DNA of 64,000 nt, taken from NCBI RefSeq assembly GCF_027744825.2, contig NW_026527056.1, forward strand, positions 496,001 to 560,000, written 5' to 3'. This DNA comes from Synchiropus splendidus. Its lineage: Eukaryota; Chordata; Actinopteri; Syngnathiformes; Callionymidae. The stretch's first letter is position 1, and each line of letters opens with the position of its first letter. Shown here one piece after another: positions 48,602 to 61,759 of the stretch. The notes below the pieces were generated by a model. It was not told where the DNA came from, ran no database searches, and saw only the letters and a program-made list of their open reading frames with translations. The translations under genes and the position numbers were made by a program.

Positions 48602-50105
48602 AAAAGCGTTTTTACGCATTGTGCCATAACTTTTCAGGGAAGCTTCAGAACATGAAATTGTAACCTCCCACTATAGCAGAAAGGGTCTTTCTAGTAGTTG
48701 CACATCAAATCTAAACTGTCTGAAGTGTTTTTCCAAAGTTATCAACACTTTTATGTTTGGCGTTCCGAAACCCACCTTATCTCAGCCTGAAAAGCGTTTT
48801 TACGCATTGTGCCATAACTTTTCAGGGAAGCTTCAGAACATGAAATTTTAACCTCCCACTATAGCAGAAAGGGTCTTTCTAGTAGGTGCACATCAAATCT
48901 AAGCTCTCTGAAGTGTTTTTCAAAAGTTATCAACACTTTTATGTTTGGCGTTCCGAAACCCACCTTATCTCAGGCTGAAAAGCGTTTTTGTGCATTGTGC
49001 CATAACTTTTCAGGAAAGCTCCAGAACATGAAATTTTAACCTCCCACTATAGCAGAAAGGGTCTTTCTAGTAGTTGCACATCAAATCTAAACTGTCTGAA
49101 GTGTTTTTCCAAAGTTATCAACACTTTTATGTTTGGCGTTCCGAAACCCACCTTATCTCAGGCTGAAAAGCGTTTTTGTGCATTGTGCCATAACTTTTCA
49201 GGGAAGCTTCAGAACATGAAATTGTAACCTCCCACTATAGCAGAAAGGGTCTTTCTAGTAGTTGCACATCAAATCTAAGCTGTCTGAAGTGTTTTTCAAA
49301 AGTTATCAACACTATTATGTTTGGCGTTCCGAAACCCACCTTATCTCAGGCTGAAAAGCGTTTTTGTGCATTGTGCCATAACTTTTCAGGAAAGCTTCAG
49401 AACATGAAATTTTAACCTCCCACTATAGCAGAAAGGGTCTTTCTAGTAGTTGAACATCAAATCTAAACTGTCTGAAGTGTTTTTCCAAAGTTATCAACAC
49501 TTTTATGTTTGGCGTTCCGAAACCCACCTTATCTCAGGCTGAAAAGCGTTTTTGTGCATTGTGCCATAACTTTTCAGGAAAGCTCCAGAACATGAAATTT
49601 TAACCTCCCACTATAGCAGAAAGGGTCTTTCTAGTAGTTGCACATCAAATCTAAACTGTCTGAAGTGTTTTTCCAAAGTTATCAACACTTTTATGTTTGG
49701 CGTTCCGAAACCCACCTTATCTCAGGCTGAAAAGCGTTTTTACGTATTGTGCCATAACTTTTCAGGGAAGCTTCAGAACATGAAATTTTAACCTCCCACT
49801 ATAGCAGAAAGGGTCTTTCTAGTAGGTGCACATCAAATCTAAGCTCTCTGAAGTGTTTTTCGAAAGTTATCAACACTTTTATGTTTGGCGTTCCGAAACC
49901 CACCTTATCTCAGGCTGAAAAGCGTTTTTGTGCATTGTGCCATAACTTTTCAGGAAAGCTTCAGAACATGAAATTTTAACCTCCCACTATAGCAGAAAGG
50001 GTCTTTCTAGTAGTTGCACATCAAATCTAAACTGTCTGAAGTGTTTTTCAAAAGTTATCAACACTTTTATGTTTGGCGTTCCGAAACCCACCTTATCTCA
50101 GGCTG
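48602..50105 (+). repeat. Scrambled zone of block F monomers
   Basis: Markers of block F reappear out of order and in new combinations: an AC monomer at 48602 with GAAATTGTAACC (elsewhere chiefly on GT monomers), AGCTCC at 49017 and 49581 only 564 apart, and ACGTATTG at 49743. Repeated short-range exchange among neighbours is the likely origin. Confidence 0.75.
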
Positions 50106-52173
50106 AAAAGCGTTTTTGTGCATTGTGCCATAACTTTTCAGGAAAGCTTCAGAACATGAAATTTTAACCTCCCACTATAGCAGAAAGGGTCTTTCTAGTA
50201 GTTGCACATCAAATCTAAACTGTCTGAAGTGTTTTTCCAAAGTTATCAACACTTTTATGTTTGGCGTTCCGAAACCCACCTTATCTCAGGCTGAAAAGCG
50301 TTTTTACGCATTGTGCCATAACTTTTCAGGGAAGCTTCAGAACATGAAATTTTAACCTCCCACTATAGCAGAAAGGGTCTTTCTAGTAGGTGCACATCAA
50401 ATCTAAGCTCTCTGAAGTGTTTTTCGAAAGTTATCAACACTTTTATGTTTGGCGTTCCGAAACCCACCTTATCTCAGGCTGAAAAGCGTTTTTGTGCATT
50501 GTGCCATAACTTTTCAGGAAAGCTTCAGAACATGAAATTTTAACCTCCCACTATAGCAGAAAGGGTCTTTCTAGTAGTTGCACATCAAATCTAAACTGTC
50601 TGAAGTGTTTTTCCAAAGTTATTAACACTTTTATGTTTGGCGTTCCGAAACCCACCTTATCTCAGGCTGAAAAGCGTTTTTGTGCATTGTGCCATAACTT
50701 TTCAGGGAAGCTTCAGAACATGAAATTTTAACCTCCCACTATAGCAGAAAGGGTCTTTCTAGTAGTTGCACATCAAATCTAAACTGTCTGAAGTGTTTTT
50801 CCAAAGTTATTAACACTTTTATGTTTGGCGTTCCGAAACCCACCTTATCTCAGGCTGAAAAGCGTTTTTGTGCATTGTGCCATAACTTTTCAGGGAAGCT
50901 TCAGAACATCAAATTTTAACCTCCCACTATAGCAGAAAGGGTCTTTCTAGTAGTTGCACATCAAATCTAAGCTGTCTGAAGTGTTTTTCAAAAGTCATCA
51001 ACACTTTTATGTTTGGCGTTCCGAAACCCACCTTATCTCAGGCTGAAAAGCGTTTTTGTGCATTGTGCCATAACTTTTCAGGAAAGCTTCAGAACATGAA
51101 ATTTTAACCTCCCACTATAGCAGAAAGGGTCTTTCTAGTAGTTGCACATCAAATCTAAACTGTCTGAAGTGTTTTTCCAAAGTTATCAACACTTTTATGT
51201 TTGGCGTTCCAAAACCCACCTTATCTCAGGCTGAAAAGCGTTTTTACGCATTGTGCCATAACTTTTCAGGGAAGCTTCAGAACATGAAATTTTAACCTCC
51301 CACTATAGCAGAAAGGGTCTTTCTAGTAGGTGCACATCAAATCTAAGTTCTCTGAAGTGTTTTTCCAAAGTTATCAACACTTTTATGTTTGGCGTTCCGA
51401 AACCCACCTTATCTCAGGCTGAAAAGCGTTTTTGTGCATTGTGCCATAACTTTTCAGGGAAGCTTCAGAACATGAAATTTTAACCTCCCACTATAGCAGA
51501 AAGGGTCTTTCTAGTATTTGCACATCAAATCTAAACTGTCTGAAGTGTTTTTCCAAAGTTATTAACACTTTTATGTTTGGCGTTCCGAAACCAACCTTAT
51601 CTCAGGCTGAAAAGCGTTTTTGTGCATTGTGCCATAACTTTTCAGGGAAGCTTCAGAACATGAAATTTTAACCTCCCACTATAGCAGAAAGGGTCTTTCT
51701 AGTAGTTGCACATCAAATCTAAACTGTCTGAAGTGTTTTTCCAAAGTTATCAACACTTTTATGTTTGGCGTTCCGAAACCCACCTTATCTCAGGCTGAAA
51801 AGCGTTTTTGTGCATTGTGCCATAACTTTTCAGGGAAGCTTCAGAACATGAAATTTTAACCTCCCACTATAGCAGAAAGGGTCTTTCTAGTAGTTGCACA
51901 TCAAATCTAAACTGTCTGAAGTGTTTTTCCAATGTTATTAACACTTTTATGTTTGGCGTTCCGAAACCCACCTTATCTCAGGCTGAAAAGCGTTTTTGTG
52001 CATTGTGCCATAACTTTTCAGGAAAGCTTCAGAACATGAAATTTTAACCTCCCACTATAGCAGAAAGGGTCTTTCTAGTAGTTGCACATCAAATCTAAAC
52101 TGTCTGAAGTGTTTTTCCAAAGTTATTAACACTTTTATGTTTGGCGTTCCTAAACCCACCTTATCTCAGGCCG
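50106..52173 (+). repeat. Block G, copy 1 (11 monomers)
   Basis: Repeats at 52926-54993 with offset 2820 (15 monomers). Markers: AGTCATC (near 50995 and 53815), TTCCAAAAC (near 51208 and 54028), TAAGTTCTC (near 51344 and 54164), AGTATTTGC (51514 and 54334) and CCAATGTT (near 51930 and 54750). Private changes here are ACATCAAAT near 50907, CCAACC near 51590, and TTCCTAAAC with GGCCGA near 52148-52172. Confidence 0.87.
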
Positions 52174-52925
52174 AAAAGCGTTTTTGTGCATTGTGCCATA
52201 ACTTTTCAGGGAAGCTTCAGAACATGAAATTTTAACCTCCCACTATAGCAGAAAGGGTCTTTCTAGTAGTTGCACATCAAATCTAAACTGTCTGAAGTGT
52301 TTTTCCAAAGTTATCAACACTTTTATGTTTGGCGTTCCGAAACCCACCTTATCTCAGGCTGAAAAGCGTTTTTACGCATTGTGCCATAACTTATCAGGGA
52401 AGCTTCAAAACATGAAATTTTAACCTCCCACTATAGCAGAAAGGGTCTTTCTAGTAGGTGCACATCAAATCTAAGCTGTCTGAAGTGTTTTTCGAAAGTT
52501 ATCAACACTTTTATGTTTGGCGTTCCGAAACCCACCTTATCTCAGGCTGAAAAGCGTTTTTGTGCATTGTGCCATAACTTTTCAGGGAAGCTTCAGAACA
52601 TGAAATTTTAACCTCCCACTATAGCAGAAAGGGTCTTTCTAGTAGTTGCACATCAAATCTAAACTGTCTGAAGTGTTTTTCAAAAGTTATCAACACTTTT
52701 ATGTTTGGCGTTCCGAAACCCACCTTATCTCAGGCTGAAAAGCGTTTTTGTGCATTGTGCCATAACTTTTCAGGAAAGCTTCAGAACATGAAATTTTAAC
52801 CTCCCACTATAGCAGAAAGGGTCTTTCTAGTAGTTGCACATCAAATCTAAACTGTCTGAAGTGTTTTTCCAAAGTTATCAACACTTTTATGTTTGGCGTT
52901 CCGAAACCCACCTTATCTCAGGCTG
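52174..52925 (+). repeat. Four-monomer spacer between block G copies
   Basis: Four monomers: c3; AC with ACTTATCAG and CTTCAAAAC changes at 52362; a G38/A114/A133 monomer; and c5. The A114/A133 combination also occurs near 49918, 50106, 56122, 57062, 60632 and 61196, mostly in the right third of the window. Confidence 0.75.
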
Positions 52926-54993
52926 AAAAGCGTTTTTGTGCATTGTGCCATAACTTTTCAGGAAAGCTTCAGAACATGAAATTTTAACCTCCCACTATAG
53001 CAGAAAGGGTCTTTCTAGTAGTTGCACATCAAATCTAAACTGTCTGAAGTGTTTTTCCAAAGTTATCAACACTTTTATGTTTGGCGTTCCGAAACCCACC
53101 TTATCTCAGGCTGAAAAGCGTTTTTACGCATTGTGCCATAACTTTTCAGGGAAGCTTCAGAACATGAAATTTTAACCTCCCACTATAGCAGAAAGGGTCT
53201 TTCTAGTAGGTGCACATCAAATCTAAGCTCTCTGAAGTGTTTTTCGAAAGTTATCAACACTTTTATGTTTGGCGTTCCGAAACCCACCTTATCTCAGGCT
53301 GAAAAGCGTTTTTGTGCATTGTGCCATAACTTTTCAGGAAAGCTTCAGAACATGAAATTTTAACCTCCCACTATAGCAGAAAGGGTCTTTCTAGTAGTTG
53401 CACATCAAATCTAAACTGTCTGAAGTGTTTTTCCAAAGTTATTAACACTTTTATGTTTGGCGTTCCGAAACCCACCTTATCTCAGGCTGAAAAGCGTTTT
53501 TGTGCATTGTGCCATAACTTTTCAGGGAAGCTTCAGAACATGAAATTTTAACCTCCCACTATAGCAGAAAGGGTCTTTCTAGTAGTTGCACATCAAATCT
53601 AAACTGTCTGAAGTGTTTTTCCAAAGTTATTAACACTTTTATGTTTGGCGTTCCGAAACCCACCTTATCTCAGGCTGAAAAGCGTTTTTGTGCATTGTGC
53701 CATAACTTTTCAGGGAAGCTTCAGAACATGAAATTTTAACCTCCCACTATAGCAGAAAGGGTCTTTCTAGTAGTTGCACATCAAATCTAAGCTGTCTGAA
53801 GTGTTTTTCAAAAGTCATCAACACTTTTATGTTTGGCGTTCCGAAACCCACCTTATCTCAGGCTGAAAAGCGTTTTTGTGCATTGTGCCATAACTTTTCA
53901 GGAAAGCTTCAGAACATGAAATTTTAACCTCCCACTATAGCAGAAAGGGTCTTTCTAGTAGTTGCACATCAAATCTAAACTGTCTGAAGTGTTTTTCCAA
54001 AGTTATCAACACTTTTATGTTTGGCGTTCCAAAACCCACCTTATCTCAGGCTGAAAAGCGTTTTTACGCATTGTGCCATAACTTTTCAGGGAAGCTTCAG
54101 AACATGAAATTTTAACCTCCCACTATAGCAGAAAGGGTCTTTCTAGTAGGTGCACATCAAATCTAAGTTCTCTGAAGTGTTTTTCCAAAGTTATCAACAC
54201 TTTTATGTTTGGCGTTCCGAAACCCACCTTATCTCAGGCTGAAAAGCGTTTTTGTGCATTGTGCCATAACTTTTCAGGGAAGTTTCAGAACATGAAATTT
54301 TAACCTCCCACTATAGCAGAAAGGGTCTTTCTAGTATTTGCACATCAAATCTAAACTGTCTGAAGTGTTTTTCCAAAGTTATTAACACTTTTATGTTTGG
54401 CGTTCCGAAACCCACCTTATCTCAGGCTGAAAAGCGTTTTTGTGCATTGTGCCATAACTTTTCAGGGAAGCTTTAGAACATGAAATTTTAACCTCCCACT
54501 ATAGCAGAAAGGGTCTTTCTAGTAGTTGCACATCAAATCTAAACTGTCTGAAGTGTTTTTCCAAAGTTATCAACACTTTTATGTTTGGCGTTCCGAAACC
54601 CACCTTATCTCAGGCTGAAAAGCGTTTTTGTGCATTGTGCCATAACTTTTCAGGGAAGCTTCAGAACATGAAATTTTAACCTCCCACTATAGCAGAAAGG
54701 GTCTTTCTAGTAGTTGCACATCAAATCTAAACTGTCTGAAGTGTTTTTCCAATGTTATTAACACTTTTATGTTTGGCGTTCCGAAACCCACCTTATCTCA
54801 GGCTGAAAAGCGTTTTTGTGCATTGTGCCATAACTTTTCAGGAAAGCTTCAGAACATGAAATTTTAACCTCCCACTATAGCAGAAAGGGTCTTTCTAGTA
54901 GTTGCACATCAAATCTAAACTGTCTGAAGTGTTTTTCCAAAGTTATCAACACTTTTATGTTTGGCGTTCCGAAACCCACCTTATCTCAGGCTG
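52926..54993 (+). repeat. Block G, copy 2 (11 monomers)
   Basis: Second copy of 50106-52173, with new changes AGTTTCAG near 54282 and CTTTAGA near 54472. It lacks the ACATCAAAT and TTCCTAAAC changes of copy 1, which are therefore likely younger than the duplication. Confidence 0.87.
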
Positions 54994-55933
54994 AAAAGCG
55001 TTTTTGTGCATTGTGCCATAACTTTTCAGGGAAGCTTCAGAACATGAAATTTTAACCTCCCACTATAGCAGAAAGGGTCTTTCTAGTAGGTGCACATCAA
55101 ATCTAAGCTCTCTGAAGTGTTTTTCGAAAGTTATCAACACTTTTATGTTTGGCGTTCCGAAACCCACCTTATCTCAGGCTGAAAAGCGTTTTTGTGCATT
55201 GTGCCATAACTTTTCAGGGAAGCTTCAGAACATGAAATTTTAACCTCCCACTATAGCAGAAAGGGTCTTTCTAGTATTTGCACATCAAATCTAAACTGTC
55301 TGAAGTGTTTTTCCAAAGTTATTAACACTTTTATGTTTGGCGTTCCGAAACCCACCTTATCTCAGGCTGAAAAGCGTTTTTGTGCATTGTGCCATAACTT
55401 TTCAGGGAAGCTTCAGAACATAAAATTTTAACCTCCCACTATAGCAGAAAGGGTCTTTCTAGTAGTTGCACATCAAATCTAAACTGTCTGAAGTGTTTTT
55501 CCAAAGTTATCAACACTTTTATGTTTGGCGTTCCGAAACCCACCTTATCTCAGGCTGAAAAGCGTTTTTGTGCATTGTGCCATAACTTTTCAGGGAAGCT
55601 TCAGAACATGAAATTTTAACCTCCCACTATAGCAGAAAGGGTCTTTCTAGTAGTTGCACATCAAATCTAAGCTGTCTGAAGTGTTTTTCAAAAGTTATCA
55701 ACACTTTTATGTTTGGCGTTCCGAAACCCACCTTATCTCAGGCTGAAAAGCGTTTTTGTGCATTGTGCCATAACTTTTCAGGAAAGCTTCAGAACATGAA
55801 ATTTTAACCTCCCACTATAGCAGAAAGGGTCTTTCTAGTAGTTGCACATCAAATCTAAACTGTCTGAAGTGTTTTTCCAAAGTTATCAACACTTTTATGT
55901 TTGGCGTTCCGAAACCCACCTTATCTCAGGCTG
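54994..55933 (+). repeat. Chimeric c1-like monomer and following run
   Basis: The monomer at 54994 has GT at 13-14 but G97, C117 and G133, a hybrid of a GT left end and a c1 right end. It is followed by a third AGTATTTGC copy at 55274 (940 after 54334), ACATAAAA, a c4 and a c5 monomer. This leaves no AC monomer between 54054 and 55934, the longest such gap in the window. Confidence 0.8.
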
Positions 55934-57813
55934 AAAAGCGTTTTTACGCATTGTGCCATAACTTTTCAGGGAAGCTTCAGAACATGAAATTTTAACCTCC
56001 CACTATAGCAGAAAGGGTCTTTCTAGTAGGTGCACATCAAATCTAAGCTCTCTGAAGTGTTTTTCGAAAGTTATCAACACTTTTATGTTTGGCGTTCCGA
56101 AACCCACCTTATCGCAGGCTGAAAAGCGTTTTTGTGCATTGTGCCATAACTTTTCAGGAAAGCTTCAGAACATGAAATTTTAACCTCCCACTATAGCAGA
56201 AAGGGTCTTTCTAGTAGTTGCACATCAAATCTAAACTGTCTGAAGTGTTTTTCAAAAGTTATCAACACTTTTATGTTTGGCGTTCCGAAACCCACCTTAT
56301 CTCAGGCTGAAAAGCGTTTTTACGCATTGTGCCATAACTTTTCAGGGAAGCTTCAGAACATGAAATTTTAACCTCCCACTATAGCAGAAAGGGTCTTTCT
56401 AGTAGGTGCACATCAAATCTAAGCTGTCTGAAGTGTTTTTCGAAAGTTATCAACACTTTTATGTTTGGCGTTCCGAAACCCACCTTATCTCAGGCTGAAA
56501 AGCGTTTTTGTGCATTGTGCCATAACTTTTCAGGGAAGCTTCAGAACATGAAATTTTAACCTCCCACTATAGCAGAAAGGGTCTTTCTAGTAGTTGCACA
56601 TCAAATCTAAGCTGTCTGAAGTGTTTTTCAAAAGTTATCAACACTTTTATGTTTGGCGTTCCGAAACCCACCTTATCTCAGGCTGAAAAGCGTTTTTGTG
56701 CATTGTGCCATAACTTTTCAGGAAAGCTTCAGAACATGAAATTTTAACCTCCCACTATAGCAGAAAGGGTCTTTCTAGTAGTTGCACATCAAATCTAAAC
56801 TGTCTGAAGTGTTTTTCCAAAGTTATCAACACTTTTATGTATGGCGTTCCGAAACCCACCTTATCTCAGGCTGAAAAGGGTTTTTACGCATTGTGCCATA
56901 ACTTTTCAGGGAAGCTTCAGAACATGAAATTTTAACCTCCCACTATAGCAGAAAGGGTCTTTCTAGTAGGTGCACATCAAATCTAAGCTCTCTGAAGTGT
57001 TTTTCGAAAGTTATCAACACTTTTATGTTTGGCGTTCCGAAACCCACCTTATCTCAGGCTGAAAAGCGTTTTTGTGCATTGTGCCATAACTTTTCAGGAA
57101 AGCTTCAGAACATGAAATTTTAACCTCCCACTATAGCAGAAAGGGTCTTTCTAGTAGTTGCACATCAAATCTAAACTGTCTGAAGTGTTTTTCAAAAGTT
57201 ATCAACACTTTTATGTTTGGCGTTCCGAAACCCACCTTATCTCAGGCTGAAAAGCGTTTTTACGCATTGTGCCATAACTTTTCAGGGAAGCTTCAGAACA
57301 TGAAATTTTAACCTCCCACTACAGCAGAAAGGGTCTTTCTAGTAGGTGCACATCAAATCTAAGCTGTCTGAAGTGTTTTTCGAAAGTTATCAACACTTTT
57401 ATGTTTGGCGTTCCGAAACCCACCTTATCTCAGGCTGAAAAGCGTTTTTGTGCATTGTGCCATAACTTTTCAGGGAAGCTTCAGAACATGAAATTTTAAC
57501 CTCCCACTATAGCAGAAAGGGTCTTTCTAGTAGTTGCACATCAAATCTAAGCTGTCTGAAGTGTTTTTCAAAAGTTATCAACACTTTTATGTTTGGCGTT
57601 CCGAAACCCACCTTATCTCAGGCTGAAAAGCGTTTTTGTGCATTGTGCCATAACTTTTCAGGAAAGCTTCAGAACATGAAATTTTAACCTCCCACTATAG
57701 CAGAAAGGGTCTTTCTAGTAGTTGCACATCAAATCTAAACTGTCTGAAGTGTTTTTCCAAAGTTATCAACACTTTTATGTTTGGCGTTCCGAAACCCACC
57801 TTATCTCAGGCTG
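55934..57813 (+). repeat. Two variant pentamers (2 x 940 bp)
   Basis: Units 55934-56873 and 56874-57813 run: c1; A38/A114/A133; AC with G97/G114/G133; c4; c5. This is a different five-monomer recipe from the canonical pentamer but the same length. The first four also occur at 60444-61195. Private changes: ATCGCAGG near 56113, TGTATGGC near 56838, AAAAGGG near 56877 and CTACAGC near 57319. Confidence 0.83.
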
Positions 57814-58001
57814 AAAAGCGTTTTTACGCATTGTGCCATAACTTTTCAGGGAAGCTTCAAAACATGAAATTTCAACCTCCCACTATAGCAGAAAGGGTCT
57901 TTCTAGTAGGTGCACATCAAATCTAAGCTGTCTGAAGTGTTTTTCGAAAGTTATCAACACTTTTATGTTTGGCGTTCCGAAACCCACCTTATCTCAGGCT
58001 G

Positions 58002-59879
58002 AAAAGCGTTTTTACGCATTGTGCCATAACTTTTCAGGGAAGCTTCAGAACATGAAATTTTAACCTCCCACTATAGCAGAAAGGGTCTTTCTAGTAGGTG
58101 CACATCAAATCTAAGCTCTCTGAAGTGTTTTTCGAAAGTTATCAACACTTTTATGTTTGGCGTTCCGAAACCCACCTTATCTCAGGCTGAAAAGCGTTTT
58201 TGTGCATTGTGCCATAACTTTTCAGGGAAGCTTCAGAACATGAAATTTTAACCTCCCACTATAGCAGAAAGGGTCTTTCTAGTAGTTGCACATCAAATCT
58301 AAACTGTCTGAAGTGTTTTTCCAAAGTTATTAACACTTTTATGTTTGGCGCTCCGAAACCCACCTTATCTCAGGCTGAAAAGCGTTTTTGTGCATTGTGC
58401 CATAACTTTTCAGGGAAGCTTCAGAACATGAAATTTTAACCTCCCACTATAGCAGAAAGGGTCTTTCTAGTAGTTGCACATCAAATCTAAACTGTCTGAA
58501 GTGTTTTTCCAAAGTTATCAACACTTTTATGTTTGGCGTTCCGAAACCCACCTTATCCCAGGCTGAAAAGCGTTTTTGTGCATTGTGCCATAACTTTTCA
58601 GGGAAGCTTCAGAACATGAAATTTTAACCTCCCACTATAGCAGAAAGGGTCTTTCTAGTAGTTGCACATCAAATCTAAGCTGTCTGAAGTGTTTTTCAAA
58701 AGTTATCAACACTTTTATGTTTGGCGTTCCGAAACCCACCTTATCTCTGGCTGAAAAGCGTTTTTGTGCATTGTGCCATAACTTTTCAGGAAAGCTTCAG
58801 AACATGAAATTTTAACCTCCCACTATAGCAGAAAGGGTCTTTCTAGTAGTTGCACATCAAATCTAAACTGTCTGAAGTGTTTTTCCAAAGTTATCAACAC
58901 TTTTATGTTTGGCGTTCCGAAACCCACCTTATCTCAGGCTGAAAAGCGTTTTTACGCATTGTGCCATAACTTTTCAGGGAAGCTTCAGAACATGAAATTT
59001 TAACCTCCCACTATAGCAGAAAGGGTCTTTCTAGTAGGTGCACATCAAATCTAAGCTCTCTGAAGTGTTTTTCGAAAGTTATCAACACTTTTATGTTTGG
59101 CGTTCCGAAACCCACCTTATCTCAGGCTGAAAAGCGTTTTTGTGCATTGTGCCATAACTTTTCAGGGAAGCTTCAGAACATGAAATTTTAACCTCCCACT
59201 ATAGCAGAAAGGGTCTTTCTAGTAGTTGCACATCAAATCTAAACTGTCTGAAGTGTTTTTCCAAAGTTATTAACACTTTTATGTTTGGCGTTCCGAAACC
59301 CACCTTATCTCGGGCTGAAAAGCGTTTTTGTGCATTGTGCCATAACTTTTCAGGGAAGCTTCAGAACATGAAATTTTAACCTCCCACTATAGCAGAAAGG
59401 GTCTTTCTAGTAGTTGCACATCAAATCTAAACTGTCTGAAGTGTTTTTCCAAAGTTATCAACACTTATGTTTGGCGTTCCGTAACCCACCTTATCTCAGG
59501 CTGAAAAGCGTTTTTGTGCATTGTGCCATAACTTTTCAGGGAAGCTTCAGAACATGAAATTTTAACCTCCCACTATAGCAGAAAGGGTCTTTCTAGTAGT
59601 TGCACATCAAATCTAAGCTGTCTGAAGTGTTTTTCAAAAGTTATCAACACTTTTATGTTTGGCGTTCCGAAACCCACCTTATCTCAGGCTGAAAAGCGTT
59701 TTTGTGCATTGTGCCATAACTTTTCAGGAAAGCTTCAGAACATGAAATTTTAACCTCCCACTATAGCAGAAAGGGTCTTTCTAGTAGTTGCACATCAAAT
59801 CTAAACTGTCTGAAGTGTTTTTCCAAAGTTATCAACACTTTTATGTTTGGCGTTCCGAAACCCACCTTATCTCAGGCTG
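58002..59879 (+). repeat. Two canonical-order pentamers lacking the T39 marker
   Basis: Order c1-c2-c3-c4-c5 at 58002-58941 and 58942-59879, the second 938 bp because of a 2-bp loss. The c4 monomers have A39, so they keep HindIII, unlike the eight T39 pentamers elsewhere. Private changes: GGCGCTCCG near 58349, TATCCCAG near 58556, TCTCTGG near 58744, TCTCGGG near 59309. Confidence 0.8.
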
Positions 59880-60631
59880 AAAAGCGTTTTTGTGCATTGT
59901 GCCATAACTTTTCAGGGAAGCTTCAGAACATGAAATTTTAACCTCCCACTATAGCAGAAAGGGTCTTTCTAGTAGTTGCACATCAAATCTAAGCTGTCTG
60001 AAGTGTTTTTCAAAAGTTATCAACACTTTTATGTTTGGCGTTCCGAAACCCACCTTATCTCAGGCTGAAAAGCGTTTTTGTGCATTGTGTCATAACTTTT
60101 CAGGAAAGCTTCAGAACATGAAATTTTAACCTCCCACTATAGCAGAAAGGGTCTTTCTAGTAGTTGCACATCAAATCTAAACTGTCTGAAGTGTTTTTCC
60201 AAAGTTATCAACACTTTTATGTTTGGCGTTCCGAAACCCACCTTATCTCAGGCTGAAAAGCGTTTTTGTGCATTGTGCCATAACTTTTCAGGGAAGCTTC
60301 AGAACATGAAATTTTAACCTCCCACTATAGCAGAAAGGGTCTTTCTAGTAGTTGCACATCAAATCTAAGCTGTCTGAAGTGTTTTTCCAAAGTTATCAAC
60401 ACTTTTATGTTTGGCGTTCCGAAACCCACCTTATCTCAGGCTGAAAAGCGTTTTTACGCATTGTGCCATAACTTTTCAGGGAAGCTTCAGAACATGAAAT
60501 TTTAACCTCCCACTATAGCAGAAAGGGTCTTTCTAGTAGGTGCACATCAAATCTAAGCTCTCTGAAGTGTTTTTCGAAAGTTATCAACACTTTTATGTTT
60601 GGCGTTCCGAAACCCACCTTATCTCAGGCTG
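58942..60631 (+). repeat. Block H, copy 1 (nine monomers)
   Basis: Nine monomers in the order c1-c2-c3-c4-c5-c4-c5-(G114/C133)-c1, matching 61760-63451 at offset 2818 (15 monomers minus the 2-bp deletion). Its last three monomers also resemble runs before the AC monomers at 10106, 12691 and 16639. A TGTGTCATAAC change is near 60089. Confidence 0.83.
59461..59470. other. 2-bp deletion in a T run
   Basis: ACACTTTTATG is reduced to ACACTTATG, losing two T residues in a short run, a typical slippage event. It shifts downstream phase by -2 and is unique in the window. A nearby CCGTAACCC change is in the same monomer. Confidence 0.93.
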
Positions 60632-61759
60632 AAAAGCGTTTTTGTGCATTGTGCCATAACTTTTCAGGAAAGCTTCAGAACATGAAATTTTAACCTCCCA
60701 CTATAGCAGAAAGGGTCTTTCTAGTAGTTGCACATCAAATCTAAACTGTCTGAAGTGTTTTTCAAAAGTTATCAACACTTTTATGTTTGGCGTTCCGAAA
60801 CCCACCTTATCTCAGGCTGAAAAGCGTTTTTACGCATTGTGCCATAACTTTTCAGGGAAGCTTCAGAACATGAAATTTTAACCTCCCACTATAGCAGAAA
60901 GGGTCTTTCTAGTAGGTGCACATCAAATCTAAGCTGTCTGAAGTGTTTTTCGAAAGTTATCAACACTTTTATGTTTGGCGTTCCGAAACCCACCTTATCT
61001 CAGGCTGAAAAGCGTTTTTGTGCATTGTGCCATAACTTTTCAGGGAAGCTTCAGAACATGAAATTTTAACCTCCCACTATAGCAGAAAGGGTCTTTCTAG
61101 TAGTTGCACATCAAATCTAAGCTGTCTGAAGTGTTTTTCAAAAGTTATCAACACTTTTATGTTTGGCGTTCCGAAACCCACCTTATCTCAGGCTGAAAAG
61201 CGTTTTTGTGCATTGTGCCATAACTTTTCAGGGAAGCTTCAGAACATGAAATTTTAACCTCCCACTATAGCAGAAAGGGTCTTTCTAGTAGTTGCACATC
61301 AAATCTAAACTGTCTGAAGTGTTTTTCAAAAGTTATCAACACTTTTATGTTTGGCGTTCCGAAACCCACCTTATCTCAGGCTGAAAAGCGTTTTTGTGCA
61401 TTGTGCCATAACTTTTCAGGGAAGCTTCAGAACATGAAATTTTAACCTCCCACTATAGCAGAAAGGGTCTTTCTAGTAGTTGCACATCAAATCTAAGCTG
61501 TCTGAAGTGTTTTTCAAAAGTTATCAACAGTTTTATGTTTGGCGTTCCGAAACCCACCTTATCTCAGGCTGAAAAGCGTTTTTGTGCATTGTGCCATAAC
61601 TTTTCAGGAAAGCTTCAGAACATGAAATTTTAACCTCCCACTATAGCAGAAAGGGTCTTTCTAGTAGTTGCACATCAAATCTAAACTGTCTGAAGTGTTT
61701 TTCCAAAGTTATCAACACTTTTATGTTTGGCGTTCCGAAACCCACCTTATCTCAGGCTG
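60632..61759 (+). repeat. Six-monomer spacer between block H copies
   Basis: Monomers at 60632-61195 continue the variant-pentamer order seen at 56122-56685. Then come an A114/A133 monomer, a c4 monomer with CAACAG (near 61525) and a c5 monomer. CAACAG recurs at 62841, 1316 bases (7 monomers) on. Confidence 0.75.
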
